A stretch of 27,500 nt of DNA, taken from positions 1 through 27,500 of the forward strand of contig JAHBMJ010000565.1 of NCBI GenBank assembly GCA_018398765.1, given 5' to 3'. Positions 11,373-22,519 of this stretch are shown one piece after another. The DNA is from Chromera velia (Eukaryota > Sar > Chromeraceae). Each line of letters opens with the position of its first letter. Within the stretch, counting starts at the first letter, position 1. The notes under the pieces are model-generated. The model saw nothing but the letters and a program-made list of their open reading frames with translations. It did not search any database and was not told the origin of the DNA. Both the position numbers and the translations under genes were made by a program.

Positions 11373-11373
11373 T
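10739..11373. repeat. CTTC/CTTT and GACA tetranucleotide repeat cluster
   Basis: CCTT and CTTT units at 10744-10800, GACA/CAGG/CAAA variants at 10950-11020 and a long (ACAG)n tract with AAAAG interruptions at 11229-11373. One copy of the hairpin repeat unit (10891-10953) is embedded in it. Long Cys/Leu/Val or Asp/Arg frames here come from the repeats. Confidence 0.9.
10891..10953 (+). repeat. Copy 1 of a GACA-anchored hairpin repeat unit
   Basis: Begins CAGACAGACTATATCGTC and ends CTTTCTTTCGGAC. It is almost identical to the copies at 22001-22063 and 22079-22141, apart from one or two T/C changes. The 3' half contains TCCGAA and its reverse complement TTCGGA around a 14-nt loop. Confidence 0.9.
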
Positions 11374-11390
11374 ACAATAAAAAGTATATT

Positions 11391-11750
11391 ACAAGCGATC
11401 TCGCAGCTAGAAAAACAGTCTGGGGTGTTGCTTATTGCCACAATTTACCAGTTATTGGATCAATAATATATCAATAACTGTTGAAAACAACATAAAAAAG
11501 ATAAAAAACTTTTGTCTTCTAGTTTTTTTTTTGAATTTATGATTAGATTTAGGGATCGAATAGAAAGCCTCGGTATTAAACCTTCTATAGTAAAAATCTG
11601 CATTCACTTAATCGATCACCACTGATACTTTAAAATCTAGCTGAAATATTAAATAAACATAGTGCTAATCTCGTCATTTTAATTCTTGAACTGTACCATT
11701 GAAATTATGCCATTTTAAGCTTAAATTTAGGCTTAAAGTTTCAACAGCGT
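11391..11750. other. AT-rich spacer island
   Basis: AT-rich, no coding signal, with short A and T runs. It is bounded sharply by the GACA tract on the left and ordinary-composition sequence on the right. Confidence 0.7.
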
Positions 11751-12018
11751 GTGGCTACATCGGCTAGAACGGCTGGGGCACCATCGAAGGCACCAATCTA
11801 CCCAACCATCTAGAGAGACGGTTAAGCAAGCATATTGTGAAACCAGTCTACCAAACTGTACCTCCTCTCTGCCCGTCTCAACCCTTCCCCACATGCACGC
11901 GTTTCACCTCAACGTGACAGCAAGAGCCAGAGAAGAAATCAAAAACATCGTCGATCGAGGCCTCAAAGCTCTTGACCGAGGGATGGAAAGAAAAAAGTCG
12001 ACGTGCAGGCACAATTGA
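11749..12018 (+). other. Open frame of doubtful coding status
   Basis: A plus-strand frame of 89 codons whose last third (TARAREEIKNIVDRGLKALD) looks like an amphipathic helix. It has no visible splice partner and lies in the 3' flank of the minus-strand gene ending at 12027. It may be a remnant of a gene or mobile element, or chance. Confidence 0.15.
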
Positions 12019-12026
12019 GCAGACAG

Positions 12027-15000
12027 CTACGCCCTTCCCATCGCCTCCTTCCAGCTGTCCATCAACGCGGCGTTTTGCTTCTTTACCCACGGGTGCGTCT
12101 CCTGTTCTCTGTGCTCTCTGGCGACTGTCGCCAATGCAGAGAAGGGACAACCACAGACGTCAGCAGACATGAAGGAAGCAGGCATAAACCTGCACAGAAC
12201 AAAAAAGAAAAGAAAAACGAAGAAAAGAAGGGAGTTCAGAGGCGGAAAGGCTATACAAACAAATGATTTCTTCACAATCATGTCACACACAAACATGGAG
12301 ATCACCGACAAGAAAGAACAAATTGGAACCAGCGACGCAGACTCTAAACGCAAGCAGCACAACCTCTGCTTGGAAGCGAGAGAAAAAGGAACAGCACTGA
12401 GGAGACACAACAAGAAGGGGAGCGGGAAAGAACGAAGGGAGAGTGCAAAGAAAAAAAAAAAAACAAAACAGAATATCGTACACCTCGGGGCCGGGTGGTG
12501 TTCTCCGACTCTCTTGCCCTCCTTCTGACCTTGGACTCTCTTTCCCTGCTTCTGACCTTTGAGCAAATTGAGTGAGCGTCTCTGCCGCACACCTGCTCCT
12601 CTGGTCCGAGAGAGGAGGACGGGTGATCAGGAGAAGATGGCACAGGTTGTCCCACTCTGGTCCCTCTCCCCTGCATGAAGGTTGTTGGGCACACAAACAG
12701 AAGAGGAGGGAAGGATCGATGGCTCCATTTTCTTGTTTAAAAGGAGAGACAAAACAACGTTTCATAAAACGAAAATGACAGAAAGAAGGACTGACTGCTG
12801 CTGACAAGTGTGCAAGACAACAACGCATACACACAGCCGCACTCACTCGACCAAGTGAAGAAAGAAAGGAAACACACACACACACATACACAGAGGACAA
12901 TCCGTGAGAAACGGTACATCCCATCCACGTATTCACACAGAAAAGTCCACCAACTTACTTGATCCAGACATTTTGAAGTTTCCGCAGCGTATCGGGACTG
13001 CAAGCATCGCATTTGATTGAAACGGCAAACAAGAAGATGAAGGCAGATTACTCCATCGCACGAGAACAGAGACAGAGAAGAGAAATGAGCAAGGGAATCG
13101 AGGCGACCTTCCCCAAGCCCTCAAAGAGACACGCAGAGGAAGGAAAGCAGAGGCAATGAAGAAATAGAAGAAAAGTACATACACGGACAGGAAAAAGAAC
13201 TCAAAAAGCCAGGGAAGAAACTACAGAGACAGTTCACAGAGAGACGGACTGACGTCAAAAGGGCGCGCACAGAGATCCGCAGTGCCCCATGAAAGAGAAA
13301 AGAGATCAAGCTCCCTTTCTTCTTCAGATCTACTCCAAGCCTCTCTCTCCACACCCCCACTCCCACCTCTGTCTCCCCCTTCTTCAAAACGATCTGCAAG
13401 TTACTGTCTGACAGATGGATCCTCCCCGTCACACCCGTCCTTTGCCTCTCCCTCGCGATCATCTCTGAAAGAATGCCCAGGTCTCGCATGGACAAATTCT
13501 GAAGACTCGAGGGAGAGATCTGACAGTCATCAAGGAGAGATGAGACGGGAGACAAAGCAGAAGGGGCAGAAGTCCCAAAAGAGGTTTCTTCCCCCATACT
13601 CTCATCTCCAGTTTTTGGGTTTTCAGCAGCAATTTTCCTCTTTTTCAGAAACCTCTCTGAAGGAGCACAATCCCGCGTTTCGGGTCCGTTGGAAATTCCG
13701 AGGACCTCATTAGTCCTCCCGATCTCGGCAGCGCGACGCGCCGCATATCTGAGTGCCCCCGCCACGAGGCCCTCCATTTGCGCCGCTTCCTCACTAACCC
13801 CCCTGACTAAGGGTGACAAGGGTGCGCGGTCAATCTGCTCTAGTGCGGGAACTCCCTTCCTAGCCCCCAACTTCCTCCGACTACGGCAGCTGCTTTCACT
13901 CCGAACGGGAGACAGGGTGGAGGGGTGGGGGTGGGAACCATTCCCCATGAGGTCTGGGTTGAGTGGAGGGACCCTATGACCAAGTTGCCCCCCATGCAGG
14001 CCTTCGGGAGCAATCGAGGAGGGGGACCTAGGGACGCCTGGGGATCCTGGAGGGGGGGATGATGACGGGGGTGCTTGGACGATACGCAACAGGGGTGCGG
14101 GACCAGAGCCGTCTCCTCTTCCATCGGTCCCGGAAGGCATTTGTTCATCTGACGGGGGGTAGACGGATATGGTGGCTGGCGCGGTCCATTCCCCCCCCTC
14201 CCCCCCTGTTTGGACATGAAGAGAGGGGGGTACGCGTCCTCGCCCTGCTGCCGCTGCTGCAGCTCTGGTGAGGACCTCCTGCTGGCCCTGTCCGTTCGGT
14301 GCGAAGCCTGCTGCTGACTCCTGTGAGAATTCTCTGGCTGCTGCTGCTCCCACTGCGGCGGCACTCGAGGCAGAGTGGACGTCTGCAAACGGGTGGGTCA
14401 GGGCCTCCGTCTCCGAGAGGGGGCGGCACTGCAGAGAACAGGGCAAAGGAAAGGAAGGAAAGAATGAAGCGGAAAGAGGAACGAGAAGAAAGGGGGACGA
14501 AGGAGAGAGACGGCGAATGGAATGAGGAGCAGAAGGGCACAACAAGGCACGAACAGAGATTCTTTTTGAGGCAGCTAAGGAAGGATGAAAGAAAAGAAGG
14601 CGGGAGACAGAGAGGGAGGGACTCATCGAGGAGTGGAGACGAAGGAGAGCGTGCACATGAAAACACATCAGGCAACGACACAGAATTCCCGGAAGGCATA
14701 GAAGAGCGTTTCTTCTTCAAACCCCCAAGGCAGAGCACCAGAAAAAATCCCCTCAACGTATAGATGCCTTCCAGGCCTGTCTCTCGAGGCAAGGTACCTG
14801 ATCGAGCCGTGCAAACCCGCGCCGAGGTGCTTTCCTCTTTGTGAACCTGAACAAATCGATGTGGACGGAGAACAAACTATCATCAAAGCGTGCATATGGA
14901 CAGGTCACGGACACTTTCTTCTGCTGGGATCCATGGTGAAAGAGCGAATCAACGCACAAAAGCCAAATTCACAGCACAAAGACTGATAACAAGACAACAC

Positions 15001-15251
15001 AAGACAAAAGCTGAGTGTGGAAGGACGAGAATCTCAGAAGAATGGTGACACTCAAAAGCCGTGTCGGTCCGTATCTTTTCACCTTTCTTTCTGCCCCCAT
15101 CTCTTTCTTGCCTCCATCCCGACAGGTCTGCCCTCTCAGGCTCAGCAGAATCCAGAAAAACCCACACATCACACCAAACACAGAGAGGGAGAAAGAGAAA
15201 GGAGCCGAGCACATGCAAACAAAGGTAGACCGGTACGGGGAGAGAGACTGG

Positions 15252-15317
<66 letters not shown>

Positions 15318-15597
15318 GAGAAAAACAACCTCTTTTCCTTTCCTCTCCTCTGTTCTGACCTGACGAGGATGCACGTCTTGTCGGCCTCGAAATTGACGAA
15401 CCGGCCAATCTCGGGGTGTCCCTTTGAAGGCGCAACCTCGATGGGACAGTCAAATTTGAACGTGCTCGGGTGTGCGCAGGTTGCGAGGAACTCGGCATAG
15501 TCAGGGAGGTCTGAGGCAAACAGGTAGCGCTTGGTTCTCCAGAGAGATCCGGTGAAGTCAGAGTATCCGTCAGGGTAGATGTCCACAATTCTGCACG

Positions 15598-15636
<39 letters not shown>

Positions 15637-18234
15637 TGAATGTGCTATGCAGTAACATTCCAACATGAAATGCGCAAAAGCTTCCATACAAAGACAGGTC
15701 TGCAGGGCTGTGTCTCCTTGATGTGAAGGATTCTTTGTGGAGGATTGGGTGGAAGAATCGGGAAATAGAAAAAGCGGAAACACGCACTCTATTTTGAAGG
15801 GTGTGATCAGCTTCCTTTCATCTGCTACAGCACTCCCTGTCCTGTCCTGTCTGGCCAAAGACCACGCAAAACTCACAAGTCGAAGACCTCTTCACTGATC
15901 TGTGTACAAACAAAGAAAGAAAGAAAGAAAGAAAGAACAATTCCCCCCTTCCCTCCTCCCGCCCACCCACCTGCCGCCTCTCCAGACATGTCTGAAGGGA
16001 AAGCTGACGAGATTTTTCTCGACCCCCTCTTCCTCCATCTCCTCCTCCGGAGGCGTCTCCTCCGTCGGTTTGGGCGGCACTGCGGGGTGGCCGTGGGACA
16101 GCACACTCATCGGACTGGCACCATCAGCGCCCCCCGTCAAGGCCGTCTCGACCAGCCGCGTGGTTTGCCCCCCCTCAAGCAAAAGACGTTCCTCTTCGGC
16201 TGCTGCTGCCGCCGCGGCTGCCTCTTCCTTTTCTTTGTCTAGCTGCAATTGCAAATGACGCGCCGCCTCTTCAGGTATTGGTTGCAGCTTCACTGGGAGG
16301 AAAGGGGAGATCGTACCAGTGGGGGACGGCTGGTGCACCACCATGGGATGGGGAAATGGAATGGGCATAGGCATCGGGATACCCCCTTCAATTGGAGCAG
16401 TCTTTTGCTCTGTCTGGCCTCTGGTTCTTCTCCCACCCCTCTGTTTCTGTCTTCCCTTCTCGTCGCCTCCAACCTCAATCACCTCTTTTTCTTCTTGCTT
16501 CAATCCCCCCCCTTGCCGGTAATTCGAAGATACTTGACTCTGCTGACTTTCTTTCCGGGATACACGCCCCCCTCGCCCCCTGACCCCCTCAGTCCTCGAA
16601 TATTCCTCAGCCGCAGCTTTGGCTCTCGCCCCTGCTGCAGAACGACGAGAGGTCGAGGTCAAATACGACGCAAGATTCTTGGGCAGTACAGACTCTAAAG
16701 CCCCCCCTCCACGTGCAGACGCGGACACCTGCCCAGAGCTTCGACGAGAGACCCTTAGACTGACACCCTCTCTTTCTGCAGGAGCAGAGGGCACTTCCTC
16801 CTCTTCTTCCTCTTCCTCCTCCTCCTCCTCCTCCTCCTCCTCCTCCGATACCTCGCCTCCTCCAGATGCCAGCTCTGCCCCCGCACCCTGCCTCACTTCG
16901 TCGATCCGTGAGCGGAGACGGGCGGGGAGACGGAGAGGGGCGTCCTCGTTCTTCGGAGAGGACATCAGGGAGGATCCTGCAGAGAGAGAGAGGAACACGT
17001 ACACATGCACAGAGGGAGAGAGGGGGGGGGGGGTTGAGTGAGTGGGTGAGGAGGATATCGGAGGATCTGAGTGTGAAACAAACAACCAAAACGGGACAGG
17101 TAGGCGGGTGGAAAGGCAGGTAGGTAGGCAGGTAAAAGTGCGCACGAACCGACCAAAAAAAGGACGGACAGGGAAGACAAAAAGAAAAAGGGACCACAGT
17201 TCGAATGGCCCTGATCAGAGTGGGTACAGCGTTGGTCCACCGGCCAGCCAACGAGGGCAAAAAAGAACAAACAGGAGTGTCCAGCAAAGCAAAACAGGAC
17301 CACGTGGCTCAGCAAAAAGGTAAACACTCACAAAAGATCCGGCATAGAAAAGCAATGCTTTAGACCGACCAACAAAAGAAACAACCAACACTCCTCCCGC
17401 CCACCCACCCAGCCGACCTTCTTTTCCCGTTTCAGGAGGGAGAAGCAGGTTTCCCGGTCCCTTTTGTGTCTTTGGCTTCTCCCCCGAACCTTTCTGGTCG
17501 GAGGGCTTGGACGTCGTGCCTGCATGGAGAGAAAGAGGAATCCAAATAGAGGGGTAAGAGAGAGGAGCTGGGTGGGTGTCAGGGGACAGCATGTGAGGGA
17601 GGGCCGTCTCGTTTCATCATCTGTGTCTTCCTGCCCGTATGACCCTCTGGGAATTCACACATACATCTCCATGAAACATTGAGCACGGCTTCAAACTATT
17701 CGACCCGTCTACGTGCCCATCATAGGAAAACCGTGCTGCTCTCTTCCTCCCGTGTCTGTGGCCATTCAGCAAAGACAAAGAAAGAAATTCTTCGCAGAAC
17801 GCGAAAAAAGGGAAAGGGGGGAGCTTTGGAAAGCGACGAAGAAAGAAAGCAAACCGGAAGACATGCAGGAGATGCGAGGCAAGAGAGTGAGAGACGGGCA
17901 GACAGGCAGTCACGAGGGAGAGAGAAGGAGCATCAATGGCTGGTTTGTATACGATTGTTGTTTCCAGAAACTTTCCTATCCTTCCTTTTTGTCCCCAATC
18001 CTCTGCCTGAACCGCACGGTGGCCCCTCAGCGCACAGGTATATATGGCTTGCGTTATTGGCGAGCACCTCAGGCGCTTCCGCGGAGGGAGGGAGCAAAGG
18101 AATCACTTTACATACAGACAAACAGACTAAAAAGAGACTGGAGACAGGTGCATGGACGCGCACTAAAGTTCAATGTTGCAGAGCGAATTGAGCGTATTGA
18201 GACCCTACCTACCGTCAGCATCCGATCCTCGCAT
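12027..18234 (-). CDS. Unrecognised large protein with acidic and low-complexity segments; 10 exons
   Basis: Exons on the minus strand: 18234-18213 (ATG), 17519-17418, 16976-15988, 15899-15877, 15590-15365, 14920-14798, 14428-13413, 12997-12959, 12670-12593 and 12117-12027 (TAG). All phases agree and the total is 2709 nt, or 902 aa. The N-terminal part is Lys/Ser-rich, then carries a run of about 18 Glu (near residues 80-100), a Met-Pro stretch (IPMPMPIPFPHP) and an Ala/Glu coiled-coil-like segment. A core follows from ISEEVFDLIVDIYPDGY to FARLDQ (about 125 aa) that looks globular. Exon 7 encodes about 340 residues rich in Ser, Pro, Gly and Ala, with a basic cluster RFLKKRKI that could be a nuclear signal. 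The C-terminus (DTLRKLQNVWIK ... DSWKEAMGRA) looks helical. No family is recognised; the YPxGY element is only faintly reminiscent of FYRN-type domains. Confidence 0.55.
14798..14923 (-). other. Exon 6 with a NAGNAG tandem acceptor
   Basis: The acceptor reads CCCAGCAG, so the exon may begin at 14923 or 14920, adding or omitting one Gln without shifting the frame. It encodes KKVSVTCPYARFDDSLF and a basic stretch (FTKRKAPRRGF), leaving in phase 0 at CAG|gtacct. Confidence 0.5.
15257..15318 (+). repeat. (GA)n-(GAAA)n repeat
   Basis: A GA run followed by GAAA units in the intron between exons 5 and 6 of the minus-strand gene. Read on that gene's strand it is (TTTC)n-(TC)n. Confidence 0.95.
15365..15899 (-). 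other. Globular core exons (23-nt microexon plus 226-nt exon) of the minus-strand gene
   Basis: The microexon 15899-15877 (ATCAGTGAAG...CTT) lies between gtacacAG and a strong gtgagt donor. It joins in phase 2 to the exon starting at 15590, giving ISEEVFDLIVDIYPDGY. The second exon has the most protein-like composition in the gene: aromatic residues, cysteines and no low complexity. Two donors 5 nt apart (gtcagg at 15364, gtcaga at 15359) compete at its end; only the first joins in frame to exon 6. Confidence 0.55.
15597..15635 (+). repeat. (CAGG)n repeat abutting a splice acceptor
   Basis: Nine or so GCAG/CAGG units, read as (CCTG)n on the gene strand, ending about 7 bases before the exon that starts at 15590 (minus). 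The repeat therefore takes the place of the polypyrimidine tract. Confidence 0.9.
16797..16846 (+). repeat. In-frame (CTC)n / (GAG)n trinucleotide repeat
   Basis: CTC/TTC units on the plus strand, encoding the long Glu run in exon 3 of the minus-strand gene. Confidence 0.95.
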
Positions 18235-19477
18235 GTCCACAGAGCGTGAGGCAGTGAGGATGTAAGCTGATGACAACCTCTTGAGCAAGATCCACAAATC
18301 TGATGAGATCCGAGCTTACGTATGCAGGTAAGAAACCTTGACGTGTCCCTTCAAAAGAAACCTCCCGTCCACCAAAATGCCGCTACTGCCAAGGCTCAAA
18401 GTTTCCACGTGAAGTTACAGGGACTCAAAGAAGAGCTGAGCTTTATCTGGGCCTTGGGGAGACAAAAACTACCAGGAAGGAAAGGAAGAAACCCGGAAGA
18501 ATAGAGACCGCATGCTCTCAATTACTTCTTGCATGCAATTTCAATGAAAACATTTTTTTTCCGCGGTTGCAGTGTATAGTCGTGCATGGGCGTGGGGCCG
18601 GGATGATCGCGCGAGTGCAAAGGCCGCAAAAGGTCCCCGGCCCGGCCTTCCGCGGCCTGGCTTAGCCGGAAGAAGTTAGCCCTATATATTTTTTCCCCAG
18701 GCCGGCTCAGACAGCATATCTGAAAAAGAAAACAAAACAGACCCATTTCGTTACATTCGTTTTTTGAAAGTAACATTTTAAGGTGTGCATAGCTTTTTTG
18801 TTTGTGTTTATTTGTGTTGATTTGTGTATATTAGTTTGTACCTATTAGTACCTATAATTATAGTCTTTCGCTTTACTATCCTATATGTAGGATAAGGTTA
18901 AATAACCGAGAACCTCACTATCCTATACTCCCATACTAAGGCTTATTTTGCCTATATAATGAGTTAAAAGAAGCTTTGAATGTGATATCAGTCATTTGAG
19001 AGTATCTGAAACCCTTTTGATCATTGATATATGATTTGTATATACTAAAAAGGTGACTTCATATTAAGTTCATAAAAAAATCTGACATTAAAGCTATAAT
19101 AAAGCTTTAATTACACACTCAATCACAATTTGAATGAACAATATTTTGATGCTAAATACATTTGATATTTTTTGGTAACCTCCAGTCATGTTTTTACTCG
19201 TGTTTTTTCTAGTGTTTCTATTCTACGGTGATTTTTTTTTTACTTTAAATTACTTAGGTTTGTGTGAACGATAATGAACAACAATGATTGAACAATCAAA
19301 AAATCGTGACTATTGACAAAAGATTGAACTACGCTGTATTCCAAAGAGAAGCCCCTTATCGTACAAGCAGTCTTTGTTTATTTACAAACACATTAAACCC
19401 CTTCTCCCTCTTTCCGAGTCTTTCGGGATCTGGATGCTGGATTCTGCCACTTTATCCAGCTCCCTTCTTTCGTCTTT
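18235..19477. other. Spacer between the two minus-strand genes
   Basis: 18235-18540 is ordinary in composition. 18580-18700 is a GC-rich patch with several CCGG/GGCC elements, and 18720-19380 is AT-rich. No phase-consistent exons were found. The GC-rich patch next to an AT-rich island is repeated in kind at 22880-23000. Confidence 0.6.
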
Positions 19478-19828
19478 TCACCGCTCCTTGAAACACAAGC
19501 AGGACATCACAATGAGGGCCGATCCTGTAGGTGCACAGGTCAACACAGAAAAGGTGAAACAGACAGACAACGAGAAAGTAGAAAATTTCCACAGGCATGA
19601 TGCAAAAAGTGGCCAGGAGGACAGAGGTGATAAGATCTGACAATTTCAAACAAAGCCAGAGAGAAGAGGTGGGGCGGTAAATCGAAGAACGGTTGGTGCC
19701 CAACGAAAGAGCTACGAAATACGGCCGGACTTCTACAGAAGACAAAAGGTAAACAAGAGACCGACCAAGGATGAGACACAGCCCCCCGAGTGCAAACGGA
19801 AGAACCGGCAACTGCATCGAGATGAATC

Positions 19829-19886
<58 letters not shown>

Positions 19887-20267
19887 AGCGCTTTCACGAA
19901 ACACCCTCCAAGTGTGGCGACAAGGGCGAAGACGCACTGGAGATGGGAGTGGACAGTGACAACAGAAGGAAAAGAAGCGCAGTTGGAGGAGAAAAGGGAT
20001 ATGTATGGGCACATCTCTCCTAGCGCTGAAGCACATGAATGCATCCTGGTGTGCACCCCCAGTCACAGCTGGAGAGTTGGAGGAAGACAGATAAATGAAA
20101 CCCACCAGGACACAAAACTCAAAGAAGCAGAGCAGAAACGAAAGAAAACAACGAAAGAAAAATGTCCATGCACAGAAAAGATATGTCAAACAGTGGTACT
20201 TCAGACTCAAAAGAAAGGGGGCAAATGGAGGACACGCACACAGTTACACACTTCCACACTTCCACAC

Positions 20268-20307
<40 letters not shown>

Positions 20308-20308
20308 G

Positions 20309-20395
<87 letters not shown>

Positions 20396-20963
20396 GACCA
20401 ACCGATGACCGAAATGAAGGGTCAACGCAAGTGGCTGAGTTGAGATCTTTGAACGTTCCATCGGAGTTGCATGAGGACTCGATCAGAATGCACTGCTTGT
20501 AGGAGCACCCCATGAGTATGCACAAATTGTTGGACAACTGCGAGGTTTCTCCAATCAGGTTGAATTGGGTCGTCATGCCGGTGCTGTCTAGGGGGTTTGT
20601 GTCTGTGGAGGGGTTATCGTAGCATGAGTAGTAGGTAAAGGCCTTGTCTACGATGTTGTCCGTAGAGGAGGGGGGGTTCGTCTCTGCGTTTGTGTAGCCC
20701 ATGTTGGCCCGAATCAGCTTTTCTGCCGCACTTTGATCCTCCGCTTTTTTGCTGCAAATATTCAACCACAAAAAGAGAAAGGGGGCCAATGGGGGAGGGA
20801 AAGGACGGTAGGAGGGGGAATAGCACTTCAGAGTGAGGAAAAGGGACCAACGGAGACACCTTATGCATTTGGAAAACACAGCTTCCGTTCTTTCTTTCTT
20901 TCTTTCTTTCTTTCTTTTCTTTCTTTTCTTTCTTTCTTTCTTTCTTTCTTTTCTTTCTTTTTT

Positions 20964-20995
<32 letters not shown>

Positions 20996-21196
20996 TCCTT
21001 CTTTCTTTCTTTCCTTCTTTCTTCCTTCCTTCCTTCCTTCCTTCCTGTCCGCAGACAGACAGACTATACGGTTTCTTTCCCTCATCTCCTTATGAACACA
21101 ACAGACAAAAAGAGAGAGAGCAACAAAGACAAAAAAACATCACGGCAACTCAGACGTCAGACAGACAGACTATATGTTTCTTCTTCTCCCTTCTTT

Positions 21197-21228
<32 letters not shown>

Positions 21229-21274
21229 TCTGTTTCTTCTTCTCCCTTCTTTTCCCCATGTACATAACTAACAG

Positions 21275-21319
<45 letters not shown>

Positions 21320-21576
21320 AAAACAGAAAGAAATAAGGAAAGGAAGGAAGGAAGGAAGGAAGGAAAAAAGGAAAGAAGGTATTTGTGTAGAGAGACTTCC
21401 TGCTTAATGAAAGAACCAAAAAAGCAACCCACTCTCGAACTGACTAGAGGCAGCTGTCGTAGTAGGTGCTGGGGGGACTGCACACGGAGAAGTCTGTCGA
21501 GTTGGAAGCAAAGATCCACAGCGCCAGGTAGACCCCAATGATCTGGAAGACACACATACATAAGAGTATACATAAG

Positions 21577-21618
<42 letters not shown>

Positions 21619-22150
21619 TCTTCAGCAACACAGTGATCGAGGTGCTTTGGCATCTTCCAGAATCGTGCAACATCACAACCACAGAAAGGAAATGCAGGAT
21701 GATTGCATCAGACAGATATGCGAGCAGACTCGAATGATCTCAACGAAATGAGTCCGCCTCCGCAAACACAGCCCTGCCAACCTGCGCATGCAGCACTCCA
21801 CAGACACAAATTCAGACAGAGAGGAGAGTGGGCACCACTCTCACGCACAGGCCATACAACAATATAGGGGCACACAAACCGGATGCAGACAGACTATCCA
21901 GGCAAGTCGACAGTCAGCCAGGAAAATACGAGGATGAGCCCCACAGATCCACACAAGCAGAAAAGAACCCGAGTTCTTCGCATCCACACACAGAGACAGA
22001 CAGACAGACTATATCGTCTTTTCTTCACTTCATTTTTTCCGAATCGCTTCCTTTCTTTCGGACGGACGGAGGGACGGACAGACAGACTATATCGTCTTTT
22101 CTTCACTTCACTTTTTCCGAATCGCTTCCTTTCTTTCGGACGGACGGACG

Positions 22151-22185
<35 letters not shown>

Positions 22186-22519
22186 GGGGCGTCGGAGTGC
22201 ATGAACGGGATGGGAAAAGGAACACTGAGAGATCCAGAAATGGACATGCATGAATCGAGAGTCCCCGTGTTTGTTTCCGTCTCCGTCTACGCCGAAACAA
22301 TCAAGTGGCCCGGCCGTCTCCCCGATTTAAGGGCAAACGTGGCCAATCGGACATCTTGATTTTGCTCAGATTGGACTTGTGTTAACGCTGTGACCGAACA
22401 GGGGGTTCTGGTGCTTTGTCTGATTCAGACATATAATGATTGTCTCGTCTCTGTGTTTTTAAATCAAACCACGATCGACTCACCCCCGACACAAAAACCA
22501 GTCCTGCTGAGATCGCCAT
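19478..22519 (-). CDS. Small Cys-rich membrane protein, unrecognised family; 3' end unresolved
   Basis: Confident exons (minus): 22519-22484 (ATG, gtgagt donor), 21542-21445, and 20751 to between 20427 and 20399. They join in phase: MAISAGLVFVSG with IIGVYLALWIFASN gives a single N-terminal hydrophobic segment (signal anchor or signal peptide). An extracellular-type region with about nine Cys and several Asn-x-Ser/Thr follows (FTYYSCYDNPSTDTN, NNLCILMGCSYKQC). A Tyr codon is split across the 21445/20751 junction. Downstream, 19936-19898 encodes CVFALVATLGGCF and 19524-19478 encodes SALIVMSCLCFKER then TGA. Both look like halves of a membrane segment, but their phases do not join directly, so at least one exon or splice site is missing. 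About 160 aa are secure. No pathway can be named. Confidence 0.45.
19830..19886 (+). repeat. (CA)n-(GA)n compound repeat
   Basis: CA run followed directly by GA run. On the minus strand, which is the sense strand here, it reads (TC)n-(TG)n. Confidence 0.95.
20269..20394 (+). repeat. Long (CA)n-(GA)n compound repeat
   Basis: About 100 bp of CA with one CAAGCATA interruption, then about 25 bp of GA, starting a few bases past the last confident exon of the membrane-protein gene. Confidence 0.95.
20752..21444 (-). other. Intron 2 of the membrane-protein gene, largely simple repeats
   Basis: Within this 693-bp intron, (CTTT)n/(CCTT)n fills about 20886-21047, ACAG tracts lie at 21160-21230 and 21270-21319, and GAAG units at 21338-21380. 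TATA/TTTCTTCTTCTCCC motifs between the ACAG tracts (21170-21195 and 21230-21255) are themselves repeated. Confidence 0.6.
22001..22141 (+). repeat. Copies 2 and 3 of the GACA-anchored hairpin repeat unit
   Basis: Two tandem copies, at 22001-22063 and 22079-22141, period 78, joined by GGAC/GACA units and followed by (GGAC)n(ACAG)n to about 22187. They lie in intron 1 of the minus-strand membrane-protein gene. Apart from one or two T/C changes each matches the copy at 10891. Confidence 0.9.

Noticed and set aside
18322..18504. 60-codon plus-strand frame in the spacer
   Set aside because: Its ATG lies at a CAG|gtaag-like site in the upstream flank of the minus-strand gene, and it has neither motif nor splice partner.
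22001..22141. Lys/Arg-rich frame RPKERKRFGKSEVKKRR read across the repeat copies on the minus strand
   Set aside because: It is a by-product of the repeat unit. It also occurs at 10.9 kb outside any gene, without start, splice or stop context suggesting translation.
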